From JBCBKU01 sp038521345 (GTDB taxonomy: Bacteria; Pseudomonadota; Alphaproteobacteria; Rhodobacterales; Rhodobacteraceae), in contig JBCBKU010000012.1 in the NCBI GenBank assembly GCA_038521345.1, positions 27,183 to 91,182 on the forward strand: a stretch of 64,000 nucleotides of DNA, written 5' to 3'. The position numbers and the translations under genes are program-made. Under the pieces are notes generated by a model. It ran no database searches and was not told the DNA's origin. It saw nothing but the letters and a program-made list of their open reading frames with translations. This document shows positions 16,136-24,769 of this stretch, piece after piece (position 1 is the first letter of the stretch; the number at the start of each line of letters is the position of its first letter).

Positions 16136-17494
16136 ATGGCCCGGGACGAGACGATTGCGGCAATCCGGTTCGGGTACGGGCTTGGCGCCCCATCCGAAGG
16201 GTCGGCCGGCGGCCTGATTGACGGATTGGACGGCCCCGACCGGATGGCGGCGCAGTATCCGGTGGCCGGTCTTTCCAAGGTCTTGTCCGAGATGCGGAGC
16301 TATCGGGCGCTCGACCGGGCCGTGAAGGCCGGAACCGACGGGGCCGAAGCCGAACGCCGGGCCGGCCGGGACCGCTTACAGGCCCTGTTCACGGAGGGAT
16401 TCGGGCAGGCGATGGCCCGGATCGCCGACACGCCGACGCCATTCCGAGAACGGCTGGTCTGGTTCTGGGCGGATCACTTTACGGCCGTTGGCCGAAACCT
16501 TGTCCATCGGGGTGGCGCGCCGACGTATGTCGATGAAGCGATCCGGCCGCATGTGGCCGGATCGTTTGCCGACATGCTGAAGGCCGTCGTGACCCATCCG
16601 TTCATGCTGATCTATCTCGATCAGGCGGCATCGGTCGGGCCGGCTTCGGTCGTGGGGCGTCGGCGCGACCGGGGATTGAACGAGAACCTTGCCCGCGAAG
16701 TGATGGAGTTGCACACGCTCGGGGTGGACGGGGGGTATACGCAAGATGACGTGACCGAGCTCGCCCGCTTGATGACCGGTCTTTCGATGCATCCCGAGCG
16801 CGGCTTCATCTTTCGCCCGCAAATGGCCGAGCCGGGGAATTTCCGGGTGATGGGCCGGACCTATGGCGGGGGTGACCCGACACTCGCACATGTGCTTGCG
16901 GCCATGGATGATCTCGCGCGCCACCCGGCCACTGCGGCGCACATGGCCCGTAAGCTGGCTGTGCATTTCGTGGCCGATGACCCGGATCCGGATCTTGTCA
17001 GCCAGATCGCGGTCGCGTGGCGCGAAAGCGGGGGCGACCTGGCCCACGTCTATGCCGCGCTTCTGGATCATCCGGCGGCGTGGGCGCCCCTTGGGGGGAA
17101 GGCCCGCCAACCCTTCGACTTTGTCGGCGCGACCCTTCGTGCCGTGGGCGCTCGGGGCCGCGATATTTCGGAGATGGATCCGGGCAGCCTGCGTCGGTTT
17201 CTGGCCCGGCCGATGGCCGGGATGGGCCAACCCTGGATGAGCGCGCGGGGGCCCGATGGCTGGCCGGAAGCGGCGTCGCGCTGGATCACGCCGCAGGGTC
17301 TTGCGGTTCGGATCACCTGGGCTCGGTCGGTGACTGACCGGCTGGCAGAGCGCATCGGCGATCCGCGCGCCTTTCTTGACCGGGCGTTGGCGGATGCCGC
17401 GTCCGAACGTTTGCGCTGGGCGGTGGGGGCCGCTGAGACCCGTGCCGAGGGGGCCGCGCTGGTCCTTGTCTCGGCCGAGTTCAACCGGAGATAA
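16136..17494 (+). CDS. DUF1800 family protein
   Basis: A 452-residue member of the DUF1800 family, recognisable from the N-terminal IAAIRFGYGLG, the block FRERLVWFWADHFTA, NENLAREVMELHTLGVDGGY (about residues 180-200) and LARLMTGLS. The molecular function is unknown. DUF1800 genes are nearly always followed by a DUF1501 gene, as here (11-bp gap), so the two probably act together, likely at or beyond the inner membrane. No signal peptide is visible on this partner. GGAGG stands before the ATG. Confidence 0.9.
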   Translation: MARDETIAAIRFGYGLGAPSEGSAGGLIDGLDGPDRMAAQYPVAGLSKVLSEMRSYRALDRAVKAGTDGAEAERRAGRDRLQALFTEGFGQAMARIADTPTPFRERLVWFWADHFTAVGRNLVHRGGAPTYVDEAIRPHVAGSFADMLKAVVTHPFMLIYLDQAASVGPASVVGRRRDRGLNENLAREVMELHTLGVDGGYTQDDVTELARLMTGLSMHPERGFIFRPQMAEPGNFRVMGRTYGGGDPTLAHVLAAMDDLARHPATAAHMARKLAVHFVADDPDPDLVSQIAVAWRESGGDLAHVYAALLDHPAAWAPLGGKARQPFDFVGATLRAVGARGRDISEMDPGSLRRFLARPMAGMGQPWMSARGPDGWPEAASRWITPQGLAVRITWARSVTDRLAERIGDPRAFLDRALADAASERLRWAVGAAETRAEGAALVLVSAEFNRR

Positions 17495-17505
17495 CGGAGG
17501 CCGCC

Positions 17506-18702
17506 ATGGCAGTGTCACGACGAGGACTTTTGAAAGGGGCGGCCGCAATGGCGTGTTCGGCTGCGGCCCATCCCCTGATGACATCGGTTACGTTCGCGGC
17601 CGCGCCGTGGGACGCGCGGCTGGTCGTGCTGATCCTGCGCGGCGGGATGGACGGGCTGGATGCGGTTCGCCCCGTGGGCGATCCGGCTCTCGCTTCAGCT
17701 CGGCCGAGTATGGTGCGGGACGGCGTACCGCTGAACGGTTTTTGGCAGATGCATCCGGCGCTGTCCGGTCTTGAACCACTTTGGAGGGCCGAGGAACTTG
17801 CCTTCGCCCATGCGGTTTCCACTCCGTACCGCGATGGCCGCAGCCATTTCGATGGCCAAGACATGCTGGAAGCTGGCACCGCACCGGGTATGGGCGCGGC
17901 GCGGGACGGATGGTTGAACCGGCTCTTGCAAACCGTTCCGGGGACGGAGGGGCGGACGGCGTTTGCGATCGGCCGGGAAGAGCTGAAAGTTCTTGCGGGG
18001 CCGGCAGAAGTGGCGAACTGGTCGCCGGCCACCCCGTTCGACCTGTCGCCGCAGGCCCGGCTTCTTCTGGGAGAAATCTATGCTGGCGATCCCTTGTTCG
18101 CGGGAGCCGCGGCCGAGGCCATGGAGCTTGCCGGATCCATCGCGGCGGCACGGGAAACCGAAGATGCCGATCCGCAGATGATGGAGATGATGCAGGCTGG
18201 CGGCGGCGCCGCGGAACGCGCCCTGGCGGCATTCGCGGCTGAGCAGTTGCGCCAAGAGACGCGGATCGCGGCGTTCTCAATCAACGGCTGGGACACCCAC
18301 CGCGATCAGGCTGGGCCCATGCGGCGGGCACTTGGGCGGCTTGCCGAGGCAATCCTGACGTTGAAGGAAGGTCTTGGGCCGGTTTGGGCAAAGACCACGG
18401 TTATCGCAATGACGGAGTTCGGTCGCACGGTCCGGGAAAACGGTACGCGCGGCACCGATCACGGGACAGGCGGGGCCATGGTGTTCGCCGGGGGTGCCGT
18501 GCGCGGCGGACGGGTTATGGGCACATGGCCCGGGTTGAACGAGGCGGAGCTTCTGGACCGCCGGGATCTGATGCCTACCGGCGATGTGCGGGCCTATGCC
18601 GCGTGGGCCATGCGGGACGGGTTCGGTCTGGGCGCCAATGTGCTCGAAGCATCCGTGTTCCCCGGGCTGCGCATGGGAGAGGACCCGGGGCTCTTGCTCT
18701 AG
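17506..18702 (+). CDS. DUF1501 family protein with Tat-type signal
   Basis: A 398-residue protein starting MAVSRRGLLKGAAAMACSAA, a twin-arginine-like signal (SRRGLL), so export folded to the periplasm is likely. The body matches DUF1501, an alkaline-phosphatase-superfamily-like fold: LVVLILRGGMDGLDAV near the mature N-terminus and TVIAMTEFGRTVRENG with TDHGTGGAM in the C-terminal half. The function is unknown. GGAGG precedes the ATG, and it is coupled closely to the upstream DUF1800 gene. Confidence 0.92.
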   Translation: MAVSRRGLLKGAAAMACSAAAHPLMTSVTFAAAPWDARLVVLILRGGMDGLDAVRPVGDPALASARPSMVRDGVPLNGFWQMHPALSGLEPLWRAEELAFAHAVSTPYRDGRSHFDGQDMLEAGTAPGMGAARDGWLNRLLQTVPGTEGRTAFAIGREELKVLAGPAEVANWSPATPFDLSPQARLLLGEIYAGDPLFAGAAAEAMELAGSIAAARETEDADPQMMEMMQAGGGAAERALAAFAAEQLRQETRIAAFSINGWDTHRDQAGPMRRALGRLAEAILTLKEGLGPVWAKTTVIAMTEFGRTVRENGTRGTDHGTGGAMVFAGGAVRGGRVMGTWPGLNEAELLDRRDLMPTGDVRAYAAWAMRDGFGLGANVLEASVFPGLRMGEDPGLLL

Positions 18703-18757
18703 GGGTGGCGACGTCCGGATCGCCCTGCTAGGCGCGGGGCGAGGAGGGACCGATACC

Positions 18758-19468
18758 ATGACCAGCGCCGGACAACCGCTCGGAGATATTGTAGAGAACT
18801 GGGCACCGCCGCCGCGGCCGGACAGCGCGCGAATGGAGGGCGCCTATGCAGAGCTTCTGCCGCTGACCGATGACAAGGCACCTGAACTTTTTCAGGCCTA
18901 TGCACCCGACCCCGGCATGTGGGCCTATATGCCTTACGGCCCGTTCAAAGATCTGGCGGACTACGCCGATTGGGTGGTCTCGGCCGCCCGCGGCGCGGAC
19001 CCGGTCTTCATCGCGGTCGCGGACAGGGCGACCAACCGGCTTGTCGGGCAGGCAAGCTGGCTTCGGATCCAGCCGGATGCGGGATCCATCGAAATCGGTC
19101 ACATCGCCTTCGCGCCTGGCGCACGGCAAAGCCGGGTCGCCACCGAAGCGCTTGTTCTGATGATCCGCTGGGCGTTCGAGGCGGGCTACCGCCGGGTCGA
19201 GTGGAAGTGCAACGCCCTGAACAGACGCTCTCGCCGTGCGGCCGAGCGACTGGGTCTGAGTTATGAGGGCGTCTTCCGCCAAGCCGCCGTGATCAAGGGG
19301 CGCAACCGTGACACGGCGTGGTTCGCGGCGACCGACGGAGACTGGCCGGCCCTTTCGAAGGCCTATGCGACTTGGCTGGCACCGGAGAATTTCGACGGCA
19401 ACGGTCTGCAGCGACGCGCGCTGTCGGACCTGACGCACCCACTTCTGGTATCACGGGACACGGTCTGA
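18758..19468 (+). CDS. GNAT family N-acetyltransferase (RimJ/RimL-like)
   Basis: A 236-residue acetyltransferase of the Acetyltransf_3/RimJ type. It has WLRIQPDAGSIEIGHIAFAP as the central strands, the acetyl-CoA loop AFAPGARQSRVATEA, and WKCNALNRRSRRAAERLGL, a hallmark of the RimL-like branch. GAGGAGGGA lies just before the ATG at 18758, which decides the start although the frame is open earlier. The substrate is unknown: protein N-termini or small molecules. It follows DUF1501 by 55 bp and is convergent with the response regulator. Confidence 0.88.
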   Translation: MTSAGQPLGDIVENWAPPPRPDSARMEGAYAELLPLTDDKAPELFQAYAPDPGMWAYMPYGPFKDLADYADWVVSAARGADPVFIAVADRATNRLVGQASWLRIQPDAGSIEIGHIAFAPGARQSRVATEALVLMIRWAFEAGYRRVEWKCNALNRRSRRAAERLGLSYEGVFRQAAVIKGRNRDTAWFAATDGDWPALSKAYATWLAPENFDGNGLQRRALSDLTHPLLVSRDTV

Positions 19469-19486
19469 GGGTTTCGAAACGTCCGC

Positions 19487-20206
19487 TTAGACAGCAGCGG
19501 CCTGGCCGATCCGGGAATCGATCAATCCGGTGATCCGCCCAAGGATCGTGGTCGATGCTGGTCCGGTTATGCCGACATGGGCCAATTGAACGGCCGCCTC
19601 TTTGAGGTCCTTGTCGTCGGCAGTCAAAGCGAGGCCAGACAGGAACTGTGCGGCATAGGCCACGGTTTCGGGGCGCTGCGGACCTTTCAGGACCTCCGCC
19701 AGGTGCGCAAGATCGTCCCGCAGGGCAAGCCGGTCCGGCGCGATTTCATCGGCTGGAACCAGTCGCGGCCCGGCCGGGTGCGAATCCGACGGCAGCCGGT
19801 CGAGGATTTCCGCCTGAAAGAGTGCAAGCGACGTGAGCGGCTTGGCCAGAAAACCGTCCGCACCTGCTTGCTCGGCCGTCTGCGCGAGCGTGTCGTCGCC
19901 CGAGGTGGCCAGCAACACCGCGATCCGTGGATCCGCCTCGGCGAGATCCGCGATCAGGTCGAGGCCCGATCCATCCGGCAGCCCCAGATCGACAATGGCC
20001 ACGGAGGGGCGATAGGTGGCGAGGTGCCGGGCGGCTGACTTCAGGCTGTCCGCGCGGCGGATCCGGGCGCCGGACCGGAGGCAGAGGAGGCGCATGGCGT
20101 CCGAGGCGAACCGACTATCCTCGACAAGCAGCACGGTCTGCCCCAGAAGCGGACGTTCCGCCGTCGGGCGACGCGACATCAGGAAATCCTCTAGCATCTC
20201 GGGCAT
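19487..20206 (-). CDS. Response regulator with unclassified C-terminal tail
   Basis: 239 residues. A CheY-like receiver spans about residues 23-138 with acidic pocket VED (29-30), phospho-acceptor Asp73 in VAIVDLGLPDGSG, and Lys122 in FLAKPL. The remaining 100 residues form no output domain I recognise and appear helical. No cognate kinase is adjacent. The start at 20206 has GAGGGA upstream; ATGs at 20197 and 20179 are alternatives. It may be a single-domain-type regulator acting by protein contacts. Confidence 0.82.
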   Translation of the reverse strand: MPEMLEDFLMSRRPTAERPLLGQTVLLVEDSRFASDAMRLLCLRSGARIRRADSLKSAARHLATYRPSVAIVDLGLPDGSGLDLIADLAEADPRIAVLLATSGDDTLAQTAEQAGADGFLAKPLTSLALFQAEILDRLPSDSHPAGPRLVPADEIAPDRLALRDDLAHLAEVLKGPQRPETVAYAAQFLSGLALTADDKDLKEAAVQLAHVGITGPASTTILGRITGLIDSRIGQAAAV

Positions 20207-20360
20207 TCTGTTCCCTCGGGGTCCTCAACAAGCGGGCGTGCCATCAGTTAACGCCCCGATTGCCTAAGCCGTGGTTAACGGAGCGCGGTGAATTTGTCGC
20301 ATTGGGTTGTGAGGGACCGACCAAGCGCCCATAACCGCACCGATTGCGACGGAGGGATCG

Positions 20361-20765
20361 ATGATCGGACGTTTGAACCATGTAGCGATCGCGGTGCCCG
20401 ATCTTGAGGCCGCCGCGGCGCAGTATCGCGAGGTTCTTGGCGCCGATGTCGGCCCACCCCAGGACGAGCCGGATCATGGTGTGACCGTGGTCTTCATCAC
20501 TTTGCCGAACACCAAAATTGAATTGCTGCATCCCTTGGGATCGGGGTCGCCCATCGCGGGGTTCCTGGAGAAGAACCCGTCGGGCGGAATTCATCACGTG
20601 TGTTACGAAGTCGACGACATCCTGTCGGCGCGTGACCGTTTGAAGGATGGGGGCGCGCGCGTCCTGGGGGACGGCACGCCAAAAATCGGTGCCCATGGCA
20701 AACCCGTGCTGTTCCTTCATCCGAAAGACTTCACCGGAACGTTGATCGAGCTGGAGCAGGTCTGA
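20361..20765 (+). CDS. mce: Methylmalonyl-CoA epimerase
   Basis: A 134-residue VOC-fold enzyme that interconverts (2S)- and (2R)-methylmalonyl-CoA, linking propionyl-CoA carboxylase to methylmalonyl-CoA mutase. The start IGRLNHVAIAVPDLEAA carries the first metal His; FITLPNTKIELLHPLG, GIHHVCYEVDD and KDFTGTLIELEQ supply the remaining ligands. GGAGGG precedes the ATG. Its stop overlaps the DUF1467 start by one base (TGATG). The partner enzymes are encoded 11-18 kb downstream. Confidence 0.95.
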   Translation: MIGRLNHVAIAVPDLEAAAAQYREVLGADVGPPQDEPDHGVTVVFITLPNTKIELLHPLGSGSPIAGFLEKNPSGGIHHVCYEVDDILSARDRLKDGGARVLGDGTPKIGAHGKPVLFLHPKDFTGTLIELEQV

Positions 20766-21034
20766 TGGGTGTTGTTTCGGGGCTGGTCCTTTATGCCGTT
20801 ATCTGGTTCATGACGCTTTTCGTGCTGCTTCCGGTGAAGCTGGAAACACAAGGGGATCGGGGGGAGATCGTTCCTGGAACCCATGCCGGAGCGCCGGCCA
20901 ACCTGAACCTGAAGCGAAAGCTCTTCTGGGTGAGCATCATCGCGGCGGCGGTTTGGGTCGTGATCGCCGGAGTGATCGTTTCGGGGTGGGTCAACCTGCG
21001 CGAAGCCGAGTGGCTGAAGCTGATCGACGACTGA
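20765..21034 (+). CDS. DUF1467 family small membrane protein
   Basis: 89 residues with two transmembrane segments (about 5-23 and 56-76) joined by a polar loop containing PGTHAGAPANLNLKRK. This is the DUF1467 family, usually found directly behind mce in alphaproteobacteria. The function is unknown. The one-base TGATG overlap with mce means its translation depends on mce. Confidence 0.9.
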   Translation: MGVVSGLVLYAVIWFMTLFVLLPVKLETQGDRGEIVPGTHAGAPANLNLKRKLFWVSIIAAAVWVVIAGVIVSGWVNLREAEWLKLIDD

Positions 21035-21219
21035 GACGTCGCGCTGGCGGTGCTGGACAATCCCCGGTGGAATTGTGAATTGGCGATTATTGCCGAAACC
21101 AGCGTCGCAAAATAACCGATTTTCAGGGCAGATCGGCATTTATCCGATGCGAAGGCGCCAAAATTCCGCCTCGCGTGATGGTTAATTTGATTCCCAAGGA
21201 TGCAATTAAGGAGAGACCA

Positions 21220-21369
21220 ATGTCCCTTACCAAGATCAAGCAGATGCTGACACGCACCTCCAAGATCAGCCCGACCGAAGACAAATACGCTGCCATCGAA
21301 CGGGATCGTATTCGCCGGATCAAAAGCCGTCCGTCGGCTGCGTCGTTCTCCAGCAGACAGGCTGCCTAA
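21220..21369 (+). CDS. Small basic hypothetical protein
   Basis: 49 residues, starting MSLTKIKQMLTRTSKISPTE, with a Lys/Arg-rich helical middle (AIERDRIRRIKSRPSA). AAGGAG lies 7 bp before the ATG, which favours this start over the one at 21175. No domain is recognised; nucleic-acid or membrane contact would fit the charge. It is followed by a GC-rich hairpin. Confidence 0.6.
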   Translation: MSLTKIKQMLTRTSKISPTEDKYAAIERDRIRRIKSRPSAASFSSRQAA

Positions 21370-21390
21370 GCCGAAACTTTTCCTGCTAGA

Positions 21391-21420
21391 GCCTCTGCGC
21401 GCCTTCGCGCGCTGAGGGCT
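21391..21420 (+). terminator. Hairpin after the 49-residue protein gene
   Basis: GCCTC-t-GCGCGC-cttc-GCGCGC-t-GAGGGC, followed by TTGAGTTTGC. It has a good stem and a poor T tract. Confidence 0.5.
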
Positions 21421-21492
21421 TGAGTTTGCTCTTTGCGCGCCGCCCAATGTCCCGGGCCGCACGCCAGCTACATTTCATGTAGTTTCGGCTAC

Positions 21493-21762
21493 TTACGAGG
21501 CCAGTCGCGTCTCGGTGTGGTCTTCTTCAAGATCCCAGCTCGCGTCTTCGGCGTCCCGCAGGAGTTTGATCACCCGGCAAGACCGCAGGCGAGTACGTGC
21601 GAACAGTTCCAGGTCTTTGTTGATCGCCGCGACGTTGTGCTGATCGTCGCCTTCGGCGACCTTCTGCAACACGTTTTCCGAGGGCCAGTTCCAGCTCTTC
21701 TCGATGGAAGAGACATTCAGCACCGCTTTAGAGGCACTGCTTTTTGCGCGTAAACTCAGCAT
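21493..21762 (-). CDS. Small hypothetical protein
   Basis: 89 residues from the ATG at 21762 (MLSLRAKSSASKAVLNVSSI). The sequence looks protein-like and soluble, with a mid-region ENVLQKVAEGDDQHNVAAIN and an acidic C-terminus, and no competing frame fits this stretch. No domain is recognised. The ribosome-binding site is weak. It is isolated between the small basic protein and the EI24 gene. Confidence 0.5.
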   Translation of the reverse strand: MLSLRAKSSASKAVLNVSSIEKSWNWPSENVLQKVAEGDDQHNVAAINKDLELFARTRLRSCRVIKLLRDAEDASWDLEEDHTETRLAS

Positions 21763-21878
21763 CCGATTCCACTCACTACGTAAACACAATCTTTATATAG
21801 TCGAGGATGTCAGGTTAATCTTGGGCCGAATAAAGACAATTTTGGGACAAGTTGAACGAATGGGATTGGCCGGTGTTT

Positions 21879-22568
21879 CTAGGCCCGTTCCAATCGATGA
21901 AATAGGTGGGTGAAAGTTGCGGCGCCAAGGATCGGAACCGCGAGATTCACCAAGGGTATCATCAGCGGCAGGGCCATGACGGACCCGGCGAGCCAGATCT
22001 GGCCCGCATGGCGTCGCCGCGCAGCCCGCGCGCCCTCACGCCCCAGGCGGCGCATGGCGACGAGCTGAAAGTACTCACGGCCCAGTAGGAACCCGTTGAG
22101 GGCGATGAAGATCAGCGGTGCGAATGGGGCGAAGAGGATATAGGCGACAAGTGCGACCAGATTGGCGCCGATCAACACACCGAGAAAGCTGATCGAATCC
22201 GAGACACCTTCGGCAAAGGTGGCACGCGGAGCCTGCGGAAGGTGGGGATAGTGGCGGCCTTCGACTGCGTCCGCGACCTCGTCCAGAAAGAGCGACGTAA
22301 AGGCCGATGCAACCGGGACCATCAGAATGACCGAGAGGCCGAGCATGAGGACGAGCGAGCCCCATGAGAGCAGATTGTCGACCCAAGAGATTTCACCGAT
22401 CAACGGCAAGGACATCGTGTCGGGCACGAACCATCCGATCAGCGTGACGAGCAGAGCGTAGATCCCGGCCAGCAGGGCGATTGTCAGGCCGATCCCGATG
22501 GCCAGGACCCGCATGAAGCGCGGATCCCCGATCTGGCCGAGCGCCCGCAGCACGTCGCCGAAAATCAT
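21879..22568 (-). CDS. EI24 domain (CysZ-like) membrane protein
   Basis: A 229-residue protein with about four to six hydrophobic stretches, of the EI24/CysZ superfamily. Family features are VPVASAFTSLFLDEVADAVE and the C-terminal NGFLLGREYFQLVAMRR. CysZ is a sulfate permease, but many EI24 proteins have no known substrate and no cysteine-biosynthesis genes are nearby. The ATG at 22568 overlaps the nitroreductase stop by 4 bp, so the two genes are coupled. Confidence 0.85.
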   Translation of the reverse strand: MIFGDVLRALGQIGDPRFMRVLAIGIGLTIALLAGIYALLVTLIGWFVPDTMSLPLIGEISWVDNLLSWGSLVLMLGLSVILMVPVASAFTSLFLDEVADAVEGRHYPHLPQAPRATFAEGVSDSISFLGVLIGANLVALVAYILFAPFAPLIFIALNGFLLGREYFQLVAMRRLGREGARAARRRHAGQIWLAGSVMALPLMIPLVNLAVPILGAATFTHLFHRLERA

Positions 22569-23143
22569 GACGCCACCCATGTGGTGATATCTGCGATGTC
22601 GGGCCTTGGACGCTCTGGGGGCGCGTTGGTCTCGGTTCCAAGGTGGATGAAACCTGCGACGGTTTCGTGGCGGGCAAGGCCAAGATGCGTTTCGATGAAA
22701 GGGCGATCATGGGAGGCCCATCCCGACAGCCAGTTCGCACCCCATCCCGCGGCCAACGCGGCGTTCAACAGGGCAAGGCAGACCGCGCCGGCTGACAGGA
22801 CCTGTTCGATCTCGGGGATCTTTTCGGATGGCTTAGGCGCGGCCACAACGGCGATGGCCAGATCGGCTCTTGCGAATTGGTCGGCCATCTTCGACGTCTT
22901 ATCGGCGTCAAGCCCGAGTTCCGCGCCACGCGGCGAGACCGCGGCCGCCAGACGCTGGAGCGCGGGTTTCTCCAGAACGACGAACCGCCAGGGTTCCAGT
23001 TTCCCGTGATCGGGCGTCCTCGCCGCGGCGGTCAGGAGCGTTTCGACCGTCGCGCGGTCGGGGATCGGGGGCATAAGGGTTTTGGCGGGTCGGGAACGGC
23101 GGGTCAGAAGAAAGTCGAGGGCGGCTGGGTTCGGTGTCGGCAT
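22565..23143 (-). CDS. Nitroreductase family protein (YdjA-like)
   Basis: A 192-residue FMN-dependent oxidoreductase of the short YdjA-like branch. The N-terminal LLTRRSRPAKTL holds the FMN-phosphate-binding arginines; TPDHGKLEPWRFVVLEK and the GWGANWLSGWASHD block are typical. The physiological substrate is not known. It is upstream of and coupled to the EI24 gene. Confidence 0.9.
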   Translation of the reverse strand: MPTPNPAALDFLLTRRSRPAKTLMPPIPDRATVETLLTAAARTPDHGKLEPWRFVVLEKPALQRLAAAVSPRGAELGLDADKTSKMADQFARADLAIAVVAAPKPSEKIPEIEQVLSAGAVCLALLNAALAAGWGANWLSGWASHDRPFIETHLGLARHETVAGFIHLGTETNAPPERPRPDIADITTWVAS

Positions 23144-23208
23144 TGCGGGTCCTTATCCTGCCACCGGCATGTCGGGTGCTGCGAGCGTATCGTCAAGGTG
23201 CGACGCGC

Positions 23209-24318
23209 TTAGGTCTTGTCGCGCACGTACTCCTCGATCTCCTGAATATGCCGGCCGACAAACGCATCGAAGGCTGACGAGGGCTGGCGCTGGTCAAGAA
23301 CGTCGGCGAAGGGATCCGCGGCCTTCTTATCGCTTGCGGCAAGAACCTCGATGGCGGCATGCGCACAGAACGGCGTGTAGACCTCGGAGTAGCCGCCCTC
23401 ATGCACGAGAACGAGGCGGCCGTCACAAAGGGTACCTGCCAGATCTTTCAGCCGCAGGGTCATGGCCCTGAACGTCTCGGCGGTCGCCAGCATCCGCCCC
23501 AGCGGGTCGAACGCGGCGGCGTCATAACCGGCGGCAACGATGATGGCCTCTGGTTCGAACCATTCAAGGGCGGGCGCCACAAGCCGATCGACGGCCTCGA
23601 GATAGCCCACATGCCCGGTGCCCGGGGGGAGGGGGATGTTCAGATTGCGGCCATGGCCGGGGCCCGTTCCCAGATCGGCGACATCGCCGGTATCGGTCGG
23701 GTAGTTCCGCTCTTGGTGAAGTGAGATCGTCAGGACATCGGCCCGATCGTAGAAGATCGCCTCGGTTCCGTTGCCGTGGTGGACATCCCAGTCGACGACC
23801 GCGACCCGACCGAGAAGATCGCGGGCCCGCATTGCCTCGATCGCCACGGCAATGTTGGCCAAGAGGCAAAAACCGTTCGGAAATTCCGGCAGGCAATGAT
23901 GCCCCGGGGGACGGCATAGCGCGTACGCGTTGTCGACATCCGATTGCAGCACGGCCTCGAGGGCACCAAGAGCAAGGCCCGCCGACTGTGTCGCGATTTC
24001 GTATCCGCCCCAGCCAAACGGGGCACGCGGCCCAAGCTCGCCCCCGCCCGCATCGGACATCTTTTTGAACGCGCCAAGATAGCTGGACGAATGCACCCGG
24101 ATCAGGTCGTCAAGCGGTGCCTCCGGTGCGCCTTGCATCCGCAGATCTCGAACGAGGCCGGACATCTCGATCAGGTTCTTCAGGCGGCGCTTGGATTCCG
24201 GCCCGTCCGGGAACCCGTCCGGCAATGGCTGGACGAGGTCTTTGACAGGCGCCGTCAGCGCGTAGCCGTGGCCGGTGTGCCAGAACGTTCGTTCGTCCCA
24301 GAAGAAGGCGGTTGTCAT
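23209..24318 (-). CDS. Histone-deacetylase-like amidohydrolase (class II type)
   Basis: 369 residues of the arginase/HDAC superfamily. Visible catalytic features are CRPPGHHCLP (active-site His pair), DWDVHHGNGTEAIFYD (zinc Asp and His) and AAGYDAAAFDPLG (second zinc Asp). Bacterial members are mostly acetylpolyamine amidohydrolases or deacetylate small acetylated amines rather than histones. It is the first part of a run also containing a small unknown protein and a globin. Confidence 0.9.
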   Translation of the reverse strand: MTTAFFWDERTFWHTGHGYALTAPVKDLVQPLPDGFPDGPESKRRLKNLIEMSGLVRDLRMQGAPEAPLDDLIRVHSSSYLGAFKKMSDAGGGELGPRAPFGWGGYEIATQSAGLALGALEAVLQSDVDNAYALCRPPGHHCLPEFPNGFCLLANIAVAIEAMRARDLLGRVAVVDWDVHHGNGTEAIFYDRADVLTISLHQERNYPTDTGDVADLGTGPGHGRNLNIPLPPGTGHVGYLEAVDRLVAPALEWFEPEAIIVAAGYDAAAFDPLGRMLATAETFRAMTLRLKDLAGTLCDGRLVLVHEGGYSEVYTPFCAHAAIEVLAASDKKAADPFADVLDQRQPSSAFDAFVGRHIQEIEEYVRDKT

Positions 24319-24461
24319 TGTATCCCCCTGCCACGCGGGCGCCGCGCGGACCGGGCCTTCTTAGGGCTCCGAGCAACCGGGCGCCAAGGGGATCGGACCA
24401 CGCTGGGGCTGCTCGTTGCGCGAACGGGGCGTTGGGGCCACACTTTGCAGCCTGCTGCGTC

Positions 24462-24707
24462 CTAGCCTTTCCTTTCGGGACGCTTGATCTCGTAGATTCC
24501 CTCGGGCAGGTCGAGTGCCGCGCGCAGATCCTGCAGCTGGGGAAAGGACAGGGTCACGCGGCTCAGCCGGTCCGTGACCGGGTCCGTTTGTTCCACCGTA
24601 ACGCAATCCTCGAAAATGTTGATGGTGATGTCCTCTTGGCGATGAGAGGCAGGACCGTCGATCAGGGTGACGACGGTGGCGTCGAACTCGTGCTCGATCG
24701 TGAACAT
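24462..24707 (-). CDS. Small conserved-looking hypothetical protein
   Basis: 81 residues from the ATG at 24707, which has AGGAGG 5 bp upstream. The composition is strand-rich and soluble: MFTIEHEFDATVVTLIDGPA at the start and LDLPEGIYEIKRPERKG at the end. No domain is recognised. It lies between the globin and the HDAC-like gene on the same strand. Confidence 0.7.
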   Translation of the reverse strand: MFTIEHEFDATVVTLIDGPASHRQEDITINIFEDCVTVEQTDPVTDRLSRVTLSFPQLQDLRAALDLPEGIYEIKRPERKG

Positions 24708-24769
24708 GGGGCCTCCTCGGCAGTAGGATGGGGTGGAACGAACCGTCCGTAACATCCGCTGCCGACCGG

